NCBI GenBank assembly: GCA_015661045.1
Contig: JACVQG010000055.1
Span: 1 to 7,499 of the forward strand
Source of the DNA: Dehalococcoidia bacterium
Lineage (GTDB): Bacteria > Chloroflexota > Dehalococcoidia > JACVQG01
Length of the DNA stretch: 7,499 nucleotides
Direction of reading: 5' to 3'
Positions 1 to 6,395 of the stretch are shown in pieces. The notes under the pieces are model-generated. The model worked only from the letters and a program-made list of their open reading frames with translations, searched no databases and was not told where the DNA came from. The position numbers were made by a program, and so were the translations under genes. Every line of letters begins with the position of its first letter. Within the stretch, counting starts at the first letter, position 1.

Positions 1-1
1 G

Positions 2-223
2 CTATACTTCGAGTCTGCTCCTCCTCATTGGCGCCCTGTCGAGTTCAAATGCGCCTTCGATACTTACGGCGAGGACAAGATTACCCTGGGAAGCGACTAT
101 CCAGTGGGGCCGGATTTCTTACCCCAGGCAGTTTCTATGGTCAAAAATGCAAAAATCAGCCAGCAGGCCAAGAAAAAGATTCTGGGTGATAACGCCGTTA
201 AATTATTCCGCATAAAAAGGTAG
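2..223 (+). CDS. Amidohydrolase (amidohydrolase_2 / TIM-barrel metal hydrolase), C-terminal part only
   Basis: The last 73 codons of a gene whose 5' end lies outside the window; the open frame runs from base 2 to a TAG at 221-223. The fragment carries the C-terminal signature of amidohydrolase_2 proteins: a YGEDKITLGSDYP segment at fragment residues 22-34, in which the Asp of GSDYP (D32) matches the conserved metal or catalytic Asp at the end of the barrel's last strand, followed by a final helix ending KKKILGDNAVKLF (residues 58-70). Family members hydrolyse or decarboxylate cyclic amides, lactones and aromatic acids in the cytoplasm. The substrate cannot be read from this fragment. The TPP-enzyme genes follow 63 bp downstream on the same strand, so it is probably the upstream gene of that operon. 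The family is fairly sure; the specific reaction is unknown. Confidence 0.75.
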   Translation, partial: LYFESAPPHWRPVEFKCAFDTYGEDKITLGSDYPVGPDFLPQAVSMVKNAKISQQAKKKILGDNAVKLFRIKR

Positions 224-224
224 A

Positions 225-242
225 GGCAATTCATGAATTGCC
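225..242. repeat. Perfect 18-bp palindrome just after the amidohydrolase stop
   Basis: GGCAATTCATGAATTGCC is a perfect inverted repeat of two 9-bp arms, beginning one base after the upstream stop codon. As RNA it folds into a 7-bp stem with a CATG loop. No T-run follows (the next bases are CTTGATCATAAAG), so it is a poor intrinsic terminator. It could be an mRNA-processing or stabilising hairpin inside an operon, or an operator for the genes beginning at 287. No convincing -35/-10 pair was found in this 63-bp gap. Confidence 0.5.
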
Positions 243-286
243 CTTGATCATAAAGTCGCAAAACTACGGGAATCAGGAGGAACAAT

Positions 287-808
287 ATGACAACCAAAGT
301 ATCATCGCTTTTCGCCGAGAAAGTCCTGGCGGAACTCAAGAAATGTGGTATCACCCACATCGTATGGCTGCCACATAGTGAGAACAAGGCCATGTATGAG
401 ACTGTGCTCCAGGACGCAGGGATTACGCTGGTTCCAGTCTGCCGGGAGGGGGAGTGCATCCCGATAGCGGCTGGACTGTGGCTGGGCGGCAAAAATACTG
501 CTATCATGCACCAGAGCACCGGGCTTTTTGAGGCCGGCGACTCCGTTAGAGGTCTGGCCCTGGACATGCAGCTTCCATTACTGATGCTCATCGGCGCACG
601 GGGCTGGCCTACGCCGGGTAGCCCCCCTTCACCATACTCCTGGAACGGGATAGACTCCGCGGCTACATTCCTGGAACCCATCCTGGATGCATGGGGCATC
701 AAACATCACCTTGTTACCAATGAAAACGAAACGGGTCAGATTTCATCGGCCTATAAAGAGGCTCAATCAACATCCCGTCCCGTAGCAGTATTAATTGCTA
801 AGGAGTAG
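287..808 (+). CDS. TPP-dependent 2-oxoacid decarboxylase, alpha subunit (ComD-like, PYR half)
   Basis: A 173-aa protein matching the N-terminal (pyrimidine-binding) half of TPP enzymes as a separate subunit, the arrangement of sulfopyruvate decarboxylase ComD and relatives of phosphonopyruvate decarboxylase. The segment CREGECIPIAAG (residues 52-63) aligns with the family's E-x8-G motif, so E54 is the likely catalytic Glu that activates the aminopyrimidine of TPP. A hydrophobic strand and LIGARG turn near residues 96-105 fit the PYR-domain core. The start is supported by AGGAGG at 275-280, 6 nt upstream. It lacks a GDG cofactor motif, which the next gene supplies 4 bp downstream. The two should form a mixed-subunit enzyme, with active sites shared between subunits. 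Usual products of this family are aldehydes from 3-sulfo- or 3-phosphonopyruvate, but no neighbouring gene makes those substrates. Family confident, substrate unknown. Confidence 0.8.
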   Translation: MTTKVSSLFAEKVLAELKKCGITHIVWLPHSENKAMYETVLQDAGITLVPVCREGECIPIAAGLWLGGKNTAIMHQSTGLFEAGDSVRGLALDMQLPLLMLIGARGWPTPGSPPSPYSWNGIDSAATFLEPILDAWGIKHHLVTNENETGQISSAYKEAQSTSRPVAVLIAKE

Positions 809-812
809 ATAG

Positions 813-1376
813 ATGATAGATAGCATGGAAGCCATGAAGGTTATCTCTAAGGCCCGTGGCGAGGCAATAGTTGTGACTACAATGACAGCCAAAAACGAAT
901 GGCATCAGGCGTCCACTCATCGTGAATTGGATTTTGGGATCAGCGGCGCTATGAGTAAAGCATCTTCGCTGGGTTTCGGATTAGCTTTGGCGCAACCAAA
1001 TCGGAAGGTTATCATAATAGATGGGGATGGCAGCCTGCTCATGAACCTGGGTAGCCTGGTAACCATAGCCAACATGGCCCCCGCTAATCTGATACACTTT
1101 GTGGTTGAAAACGGTATCTACCGTATTACCGGCGGACAGCCAACACCCAATTCCCGGAAGGTCAGTTTCTCGGCTCTGGCCAGGGATGCCGGCTATACCC
1201 ACTCCTACGAGTTCGAAGACCCGGCCGCTTTCCAGAGCAAAATCCAGAACATCATGGAGCAACCCGGCCCGACCTTTGTTTGCTTGAAGTGCCCTTCTAT
1301 CTCAGAAAGGTCACCCCATAAAAGCCCGACCACATCTCCGGATAGCGTGAGGAAATTCAGGGAGATGTTTGTGTAG
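813..1376 (+). CDS. TPP-dependent 2-oxoacid decarboxylase, beta subunit (ComE-like, PP half)
   Basis: A 187-aa protein matching the C-terminal, pyrophosphate-binding domain of TPP enzymes. The Mg-TPP motif is clear: DGDGSL with D72, then N100 in VVENGIY 28 residues later, followed by the GGQPTP segment typical of ComE and acetolactate-synthase-like domains. Residues 43-62 (ISGAMSKASSLGFGLALAQP) form the usual strand-helix before the motif. Translation is coupled to the alpha subunit: AAGGAG at 800-805 overlaps the end of the alpha gene, its stop is at 806-808, and the ATG lies 7 nt after the AAGGAG. The pair should be made in equal amounts and assemble together. The next gene converges from the other strand, so the operon probably ends here. 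Annotation as sulfopyruvate decarboxylase beta is by resemblance only. Confidence 0.82.
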   Translation: MIDSMEAMKVISKARGEAIVVTTMTAKNEWHQASTHRELDFGISGAMSKASSLGFGLALAQPNRKVIIIDGDGSLLMNLGSLVTIANMAPANLIHFVVENGIYRITGGQPTPNSRKVSFSALARDAGYTHSYEFEDPAAFQSKIQNIMEQPGPTFVCLKCPSISERSPHKSPTTSPDSVRKFREMFV

Positions 1377-1465
1377 GCTTATTCCAGAATAATATCTACG
1401 ATGAATCAGGCCTACCTGTTTTAATGGTCCCTGCTTTTTCCAGAGCACCACCGGGCGTTGCGTCG

Positions 1466-2092
1466 TCACCCCATCATCCCTATCACCTGGTCGGTGGTGC
1501 GCATGCGGGCAACGCGAGGGAAGATGCGTTTCATAAAGATGTCGTGGCAGTCCTTGTTCGGAGAAATACAGGCATCTGTAATGATAACCAGGTTGTAATC
1601 GCTATCCCTCGCCGAGTAAACAGTGCTGGCAATCCCGATTTCCGTAGAGCCGCCGGCGAGCACAATAGTGTCTATTCTCCGTGTCCGCAAAGAAAGCTCC
1701 AGATGTGTTTGATGAAAGGCGCTCCATCGGTGCTTGGCAATGATGTAATCCCCAGACTGAGGCTTTAGCTCGTCAATAACCTCTCCTGTCCAGCTTCCCT
1801 GAGTAGGCGGCGGCATAAAACGCTGTGGGTGTGCCGGATCGGGCCACGGTGTACCATGTATATCGGTGTCGGCCACCTGAGTAAAGCAGTCAATATAATC
1901 GGGGCGGTGATCGGCCTTGGCGTAAAAAATAGGTATATTTGCCTTCCTGCCTGCATTCATGATACGAACACAATTAGCCACAATCGGCTCCATTAGCCGT
2001 TGGCTGGCCTCGTCGGCGCCACGGAAATATACATTGAGCATATCGAAGAAAAGGATACCCGTGCGTTTCTTATCTAGATTATGATAGGACAT
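1466..2092 (-). CDS. Isochorismatase-fold hydrolase lacking the catalytic Cys
   Basis: A 208-aa protein with the isochorismatase/cysteine-hydrolase fold. Visible landmarks are the first-strand Asp (LFFDML, D17), the Lys of the triad (YIIAKHRWSAF, K120) and the nucleophile loop AGGSTEIGIASTVYSARD at residues 146-163. In nicotinamidases, carbamoylsarcosine amidases and similar enzymes this loop reads G-V-x-T-x-x-C. Here the Cys position is Gly (G153), as in the true isochorismatases EntB and PhzD (HIG form), which cleave a vinyl ether without a Cys nucleophile. Amide hydrolysis by the usual thiol route therefore looks unlikely. The start is well supported: AGGAGG (complement of 2098-2103) lies 5 nt upstream, behind a strong promoter. 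It is convergent with the TPP operon and divergent from the binding-protein gene. No other siderophore or phenazine genes are visible, so the substrate is unknown. Confidence 0.85.
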   Translation of the reverse strand: MSYHNLDKKRTGILFFDMLNVYFRGADEASQRLMEPIVANCVRIMNAGRKANIPIFYAKADHRPDYIDCFTQVADTDIHGTPWPDPAHPQRFMPPPTQGSWTGEVIDELKPQSGDYIIAKHRWSAFHQTHLELSLRTRRIDTIVLAGGSTEIGIASTVYSARDSDYNLVIITDACISPNKDCHDIFMKRIFPRVARMRTTDQVIGMMG

Positions 2093-2127
2093 ATTATCCT
2101 CCTTTTTTTGATTCGATTATGACAGGA

Positions 2128-2157
2128 ATTGTAGAGTGTGTGTTGTGGGTTTGTCAA
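2128..2157 (-). promoter_or_regulatory. Sigma70-like promoter for the isochorismatase-fold gene
   Basis: Read on the - strand: TTGACA (2157-2152, perfect -35), an 18-bp spacer, then TACAAT (2133-2128, 5 of 6 for the -10). Transcription would start near 2121, giving a leader of about 29 nt that contains the AGGAGG ribosome site. The match quality and the position next to the gene make this one of the best promoters in the window. Confidence 0.65.
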
Positions 2158-2178
2158 CCACCAGTGCTGCCTTTAAAC

Positions 2179-2207
2179 TTGACTACCGCATCAACGCCGA
2201 TTAGAAT
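2179..2207 (+). promoter_or_regulatory. Sigma70-like promoter for the solute-binding protein gene
   Basis: TTGACT (2179-2184), a 17-bp spacer, then TAGAAT (2202-2207); each hexamer is 5 of 6. It is back-to-back with the - strand promoter, with 21 bp between the two -35 boxes. The predicted start near 2214 gives an unusually long leader of about 170 nt, which contains the 60-bp palindromic element at 2220-2279. The same -10 (TAGAAT) and spacing recur in the promoter at 6501-6529. Confidence 0.5.
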
Positions 2208-2219
2208 AAGGCCACGCTA

Positions 2220-2279
2220 CGGAAACCCCCTGGCCACCTTTATTAAAGGGGGGCGCTCCGATCGGAGCGGGGGATTTCG
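2220..2279. repeat. Composite palindromic element (REP/MITE-like) in the 5' leader
   Basis: About 60 bp with nested symmetry. The ends are imperfect inverted repeats, CGGAAACCCCC (2220-2230) against the complement of 2269-2279, 9 of 11 matching. Inside are CCTTTATTAAAGG (2237-2249, 6-bp arms around one base) and the perfect 16-bp palindrome CGCTCCGATCGGAGCG (2254-2269). No T-run follows, and the genes on either side diverge, so a simple terminator is unlikely. Similar C-run/TTTATTAAAG/G-run sequences are typical of dispersed intergenic repeats. If the promoter at 2179-2207 is used, the element is transcribed at the very 5' end of the binding-protein mRNA, where it could act as a stabilising or attenuating hairpin. 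The remaining stretch, 2280-2370, shows no further structure. Confidence 0.55.
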
Positions 2280-2375
2280 TTAAGGAATAAAATTTATCTC
2301 CGAGGCCAAAAAATCAATATTAAGTTCCCCTGTTGGTTAGCTTTGCCTTGTTTGGATATGGCTCAAACTCAAAAA

Positions 2376-2381
2376 GGGAGG
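2376..2381 (+). promoter_or_regulatory. Ribosome binding site that fixes the start of the binding protein
   Basis: GGGAGG lies 5 nt before the ATG at 2387. The frame stays open upstream to a possible TTG at 2333, but that start has no comparable site and would bury the signal peptide behind 18 extra polar residues. The ATG at 2387 gives a canonical lipoprotein signal (MKRF, hydrophobic core, LAAC), so it is preferred. Confidence 0.75.
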
Positions 2382-2386
2382 TTACA

Positions 2387-3535
2387 ATGAAAAGGTTTAT
2401 TAGTGTATTTCTTGCATCAGTAGTTATTCTCCTTGGGGCTATATTAGCTGCTTGTGCTCCATCTGCTCCTACTGCGCCTCAACCGCCCGCGGCTGCTCCA
2501 CCCCCGGTGTCGAAGGCTGCCCCCGTTGTGAACGCTGAGGAGGCCCAGTGGGCGAAGATAGTCGAGGCGGCTAAAAAAGAAGCAACAATAACCGCTTATA
2601 GCTACACCTGGGCAGGAGATATCGGACTAACTGTAGAACGGGCCTTTGAAAAGCAGTACGGCATCGACCTTCAGATTATTACAGGCCGTGGGGCCGAGTT
2701 CACCGAGAGGCTGAAAACGGAAAAACGCATGGGCCAGATTGTCGCAGATATAACCGAAGGCAGTCCCGTGCACGTAAACAACATGAAAATGGCAGGGCTG
2801 CTTACTTCCGTAGCGGGTGACTTGCCCAGCCTTCGGGAAAAAGGCATATGGACATTGGAGCCTGCCGACACGGACCCCCGCGACAAAATCAATCTGGCGT
2901 TCAGGATTATATCGTATACCCCTTACATCAACACCAAAATGGTCAAGCCAGCAGATGCCCCTAAATCATGGAAGGACCTGCTTGAACCCAAATGGAAAGG
3001 GCTTATGACTCTCACAGACCCTAATATCTCTCCTTCGACAATTCAGACCGTATTAGTGCTAATAGATAACAAAGCGTGGGACGAAGCGTACGTGAAGGCT
3101 TTATACGGGCAGAAGCTGCGTTATATTCTGGGTGGGTTCGTGGAGGAATTCCGGATCCTGGCAACGGGGGAAAGTAGCCTGATGGTTATAGGTTCGGATG
3201 CCGATGCCGACCGGTTTGCTAGAGAAGGGGCGCCTATCCAGGCTATAGACATGAAAGAGGGTGCCGTTGTAACAACAGCATCGGTGGCAGCGGTTGGTAA
3301 CTCTCCACATCCCAATGCTGCTAAGGTGTTAGTGAACTGGCTGTACAGCCAGGAAGGTCAAAGTGTTGCTGGTAAAGCGCAGGGAAACAAGATGCTGAGG
3401 AAAGACGTACCGGATTTTCGTCCTGCCGCCGCTCAAACGCAATTGGCCAAGCCCTTCGTTATGACCAACGAACAGTTGGATAAATCAGCCGAGATGTTCA
3501 AGAACAAGTGGTTCGACAAACTGGTCGGACGATAA
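2387..3535 (+). CDS. Lipoprotein solute-binding protein of an ABC transporter (Fe3+/small-anion type)
   Basis: A 382-aa exported lipoprotein. Residues 1-22 are a signal peptide (MKRF, hydrophobic core) ending in the lipobox ILAAC with lipidated C23, followed by an Ala/Pro-rich tether to about residue 48. The rest is a two-lobed type-2 periplasmic-binding fold. It starts with the family's WAKIVEAAKKEATITAYS segment (residues 55-72). SYTPYINTKMV (177-187) and SWKDLLEPKWKGLMTLTDP (194-212) are typical of the iron(III)/extracellular solute-binding family. An NWLYSQEGQ helix (317-325) and a C-terminal EMFKNKWFD segment (369-377) also fit. A double Tyr iron site is not obvious, so the ligand may be an organic anion rather than iron. 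No permease or ATPase gene is seen: the next gene converges from the other strand, so partners must be elsewhere. Family sure, ligand unknown. Confidence 0.88.
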   Translation: MKRFISVFLASVVILLGAILAACAPSAPTAPQPPAAAPPPVSKAAPVVNAEEAQWAKIVEAAKKEATITAYSYTWAGDIGLTVERAFEKQYGIDLQIITGRGAEFTERLKTEKRMGQIVADITEGSPVHVNNMKMAGLLTSVAGDLPSLREKGIWTLEPADTDPRDKINLAFRIISYTPYINTKMVKPADAPKSWKDLLEPKWKGLMTLTDPNISPSTIQTVLVLIDNKAWDEAYVKALYGQKLRYILGGFVEEFRILATGESSLMVIGSDADADRFAREGAPIQAIDMKEGAVVTTASVAAVGNSPHPNAAKVLVNWLYSQEGQSVAGKAQGNKMLRKDVPDFRPAAAQTQLAKPFVMTNEQLDKSAEMFKNKWFDKLVGR

Positions 3536-3585
3536 AGCAAACCTGGACAAAATAAATAATCTATCCAATTACGTATGAATCATCT

Positions 3586-3606
3586 GTGCCCCCTTGGAGG
3601 GAGCAC
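3586..3606 (+). other. Weak hairpin downstream of the binding-protein gene
   Basis: GTGC (3586-3589) pairs with GCAC (3603-3606) and CCCT (3591-3594) with AGGG (3598-3601), around one mismatch and a 3-nt loop. No T-run follows. It lies about 50 bp past the stop codon and could protect the mRNA 3' end; as a terminator it is weak. Confidence 0.25.
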
Positions 3607-3622
3607 CATCAAGTATGAAAAT

Positions 3623-3695
3623 TGACCTCACACTGACCCCGCCGTAAGCCGGTTCTCCCCTCTCCGTTTACGGAGAGGGGTCGGGGGTGAGGTCA
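3623..3695. terminator. Large palindrome with strong hairpin between convergent genes (bidirectional terminator or dispersed repeat)
   Basis: The inner hairpin is strong: CCCCTCTCCGT (3657-3667) is fully complementary to ACGGAGAGGGG (3670-3680), giving about a 10-bp stem with a four-base TTTA loop. The outer ends TGACCTCAC (3623-3631) and GTGAGGTCA (3687-3695) are perfect 9-bp inverted repeats, continued inward by GACCCC and GGGGTC. The element ends exactly one base before the stop codon of the - strand haem gene and lies 87 bp past the stop of the + strand binding-protein gene. Neither flank has a T-run, so factor-independent termination would be imperfect. The shape also fits the GGAGAGGGG-type intergenic repeats seen in many genomes. 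Confidence 0.55.
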
Positions 3696-6353
3696 TCACT
3701 TCATATACGTAAACTTCTGCTTAAGTTCGTGACGGCTACCATCGGCATTTATCACCACTACATCTACGGCACCTGCCCCATGTTTAGGGGTTAATATCTC
3801 CAGGGTGGTTGGACTCTTGTTTACTATCGTTGCATGGGAACCGCCAAAGAGAACAACAACACCCTGATTGGAGAAATGGTTTCCAGTTATCGTTACCTTG
3901 GTATTTCCACCTATGGGGCCGGAGGCAATGCTGACACTTTCTATTTTAGGAGCAAAGAAGGTAGCTTTGACCTCGTTGGAGAATCCAGCGCTTTCCTTAT
4001 CGGCCAGCGTATAAGCCCTGATAGAGAAATAATAGGTGACTTCATCATCAAGGTCAGTCATAGTGTACCTGTTTACATTACCCACATTCACCACATCCGT
4101 GTACTTTCCCGGCGATGTGCCATAGTAAATGCGGTATCCCCCGATATAAGGTTCGGGGCTGCGCTCCCAGGTTAGAAGAATAGAGCCAAGGGTTACCTTC
4201 AAGCTCCGGGGGGCTGCCGGGGGCACAGGAGGTATCTCCACTATCTGGCTGCCGTGCACCCCCAGGTCGGCCAGGCCTAACGATGGCCCCTCCCCCGATT
4301 CCACCTGGAAACGGAGCCAGTAGACTTTCCTGGTTGGGAACGACACCTTAACGCCCGAAATGCCCGTTAAGGGAGTGTTGACAGGTACACTTGACCCATC
4401 GCTAAAGTAGAGGGTAGCCTTATCTATCCTGTTACCTCCGTAGGTTCGCGGATAGAGCACTACCTCGTCAATATCGACAGGAGCGAGCCAGTTAAGTTGC
4501 ACCCAGGGAGTGGTTTCACCGTTGGAAGCCCAGGTGGAACGCCCTTGCGCATCCGCCAGTTTGTTGTCATTAACCCGCCATATAGCTGAGTTATAGGAAT
4601 CCAGGGAAGAAGAGGCAGTGGCTGTGGCCAGGCGCGCCAGGTTAGTTTTCGCCTCTTTCTGCGTCAACGGAAAGTTTATCATATGTCCCCGGTGACACCC
4701 GATGCAACGGGCCTCCGTTCCCGGCCGGAAATAATCATGTGTGGGGACAAAGCTGGTAAACGATTCCCCCTGCGGCGAGGTGAGAGAACGGGCTACGACT
4801 CCGGAAGCGTTCCGCAGCAACCAGAAGATAGGCTTGTCGGCGGGGATTGTAGCCGTAAAAGACCCATCGGGATTCACCGGCACGCTGCCGACAAACTTAG
4901 GCGGTTGCTTCCGCACCAGTGGGAAATCGTCGGAAGAGGTGAATGTCTGGCTGTCATCATAGAAGTCAACAGCTACAATTGAGCCAGCTAAAGGGGAAAC
5001 AATCTCCCTGAAATCCAATGGGAGGTCAGCATATATATTGGAGTTCTTTAGCACTACCTTTGTGCCCAGGTCGGCGCCGGGGTCGTCGCTTATCAAGCTG
5101 GCACCCGGGACATCAGGAACAACTTTGGCAGTGCGGGGATATGCCGCTACCGCATCCAGTTCATCAGTGCCCAGTCCATCGTAAACCAGAGAGATATTCT
5201 GGAATTTATCGTCAGTTACATAAAGCCCGTAGTTGAACTGGGCAACAGTCCTTCCTTTGTTATCCACAGATACGCTGGATGTTGGGGTGTACGAGAAAAG
5301 GATACGCCCATCGGGAAGGGGTGTGGGCGATAGGGCATGAGCGCCCTCTAATTCGGTGGGGTCGCCGATTCCCTTGATATCGTTGCCATCCCCAGCCCCG
5401 GGCGTGAGCAGTGCAATACCGGTTGGTAAAGTAGAGCCAAGCAGGCTGCCACCTGTTCGGTAAGTGTAAACTATCCGTCCATCGGGCATCTCACGAGGTT
5501 GGAATAAACCTCCCCTGTCTTTAAATTTACCTGCATTAAAGGCATACCTGCCAGCTTCTGTGCCATCGGGGTTCATTGCCCACATTATCCAGAAGCTGGA
5601 AGAGAAATTTCGCTCAACTGCCAGGGGTTGCAGCCCACGGCCGGCAAAAGCCGGGACGTTCATGTTATCCACCCAGTGGCTAAAAACAACTTTTCCACTG
5701 GATAATACATAGGGGTCGATTGCCCCGGCTCGCTCTGTAGTAACCCGGTGCATATCCGAACCGTCGCCATTCATTACATAAAGATTAAGCGCCCGTTGCC
5801 CGCAGGAGCCGCTAAGGGAAGGGTAACGGCTGGACGAAAAAATAATGCGCCCGTCAGGCAGGTAGTCTGGCGAGAAGTCGCCATAGCGGTTAAAGAGGGC
5901 TTTATTCTGTGATGGTTCACGGGGATTGGTTGGTATTAACAGAGTACGGTCGTCAAATGTAAGTTGTCGGAAATCAGCGCCGTTCACCTTGATTTCATAG
6001 ATATGCCACTGGCTTTTAGCCGTTTTAACGCCGCTGAAGACAATCCGTGTACCATCGAAGGATACCATAGGGCGGGAGACATCAAAAAGCAAGTTCGATG
6101 TCAGGTCTTCCACCTCACCATTCGGATATAATACCATCAGCTTGCCACCCACCGCCTTTTCCCGTCCCACCACCTCAACCGGGGGGCCAACGTGGGTGCC
6201 ATCGATAGTTTCCAGATGGTTACGGGAGGTAAAAACGATTGGTACAGATATAGGGGTTTCCGGAGCCGCCCTCACCTGTGCAGGTACCAGAGCTGTCAGG
6301 AGAAGAAGTAAAATAAGATTACCGTAAAATAACTTGAGCCAATTCTTTCTCAT
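3696..6353 (-). CDS. Secreted monohaem c-type beta-propeller protein with discoidin, FN3 and IPT/TIG domains (hydrazine synthase alpha-like core)
   Basis: An 885-aa exported protein. Residues 1-29 are a Sec signal peptide (RKNWLKLFYGN, Leu-rich core, VRA cleavage site). Residues about 40-400 hold at least five PD40/TolB-like propeller motifs: SFDGTRIVFSG (98-108), PDGRIIFSSSRY (166-177), SSGKVVFSHW (218-227), PDGRIVYTY (290-298) and PDGRILFSY (347-355). Residues 450-560 contain NPDGSFTATIPAD and PGTEARCIGCHRGH, one haem c site (C550, C553, H554). This order resembles the middle domain of hydrazine synthase alpha and its uncharacterised homologues. Then come a discoidin-like domain (about 572-701), FN3 (about 714-799) and IPT/TIG (about 802-883), all likely carbohydrate- or protein-binding. 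The start is supported by AGGAGG (complement of 6360-6365), 6 nt upstream. It should act outside the membrane, either as an electron carrier or as an enzyme. Domain calls are good; function is unknown. Confidence 0.85.
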   Translation of the reverse strand: MRKNWLKLFYGNLILLLLLTALVPAQVRAAPETPISVPIVFTSRNHLETIDGTHVGPPVEVVGREKAVGGKLMVLYPNGEVEDLTSNLLFDVSRPMVSFDGTRIVFSGVKTAKSQWHIYEIKVNGADFRQLTFDDRTLLIPTNPREPSQNKALFNRYGDFSPDYLPDGRIIFSSSRYPSLSGSCGQRALNLYVMNGDGSDMHRVTTERAGAIDPYVLSSGKVVFSHWVDNMNVPAFAGRGLQPLAVERNFSSSFWIMWAMNPDGTEAGRYAFNAGKFKDRGGLFQPREMPDGRIVYTYRTGGSLLGSTLPTGIALLTPGAGDGNDIKGIGDPTELEGAHALSPTPLPDGRILFSYTPTSSVSVDNKGRTVAQFNYGLYVTDDKFQNISLVYDGLGTDELDAVAAYPRTAKVVPDVPGASLISDDPGADLGTKVVLKNSNIYADLPLDFREIVSPLAGSIVAVDFYDDSQTFTSSDDFPLVRKQPPKFVGSVPVNPDGSFTATIPADKPIFWLLRNASGVVARSLTSPQGESFTSFVPTHDYFRPGTEARCIGCHRGHMINFPLTQKEAKTNLARLATATASSSLDSYNSAIWRVNDNKLADAQGRSTWASNGETTPWVQLNWLAPVDIDEVVLYPRTYGGNRIDKATLYFSDGSSVPVNTPLTGISGVKVSFPTRKVYWLRFQVESGEGPSLGLADLGVHGSQIVEIPPVPPAAPRSLKVTLGSILLTWERSPEPYIGGYRIYYGTSPGKYTDVVNVGNVNRYTMTDLDDEVTYYFSIRAYTLADKESAGFSNEVKATFFAPKIESVSIASGPIGGNTKVTITGNHFSNQGVVVLFGGSHATIVNKSPTTLEILTPKHGAGAVDVVVINADGSRHELKQKFTYMK

Positions 6354-6395
6354 GCTCTTCCTCCTGTATTCTGCTATTTTTCAATTGCTAAACGG

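Noticed and set aside
97..702. 201-codon open frame on the - strand
   Set aside because: It lies antisense across the end of the amidohydrolase and most of the TPP alpha gene, has no recognisable domain and no ribosome site, while the + strand frames show clear family motifs.
2..1376. Coenzyme M or phosphonate biosynthesis cluster
   Set aside because: Only decarboxylase-like subunits are present; none of the other pathway genes is visible.
1379..1418. Small inverted repeats TTATT-CCAG-AATAA and CAGG-CCTA-CCTG between the convergent TPP beta and isochorismatase genes
   Set aside because: Stems of only 4-5 bp and no proper T-run; not strong enough to call a terminator.
1424..1768. 114-codon open frame on the + strand
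   Set aside because: Antisense shadow of the isochorismatase-fold gene, without motifs of its own.
2333..2386. TTG start 18 codons upstream for the solute-binding protein
   Set aside because: It has no ribosome site and puts a polar stretch before the signal peptide; ATG 2387 with GGGAGG is much better.
2220..3695. CRISPR array or riboswitch in the intergenic palindromes
   Set aside because: There are no regularly spaced identical repeats, and no known riboswitch core such as a TPP or cobalamin motif could be recognised.
3696..6353. A true hydrazine synthase and an anammox organism
   Set aside because: Hydrazine synthase alpha carries two haems and works with beta and gamma subunits; here there is one CXXCH, extra binding domains, and no such partner genes in the window.
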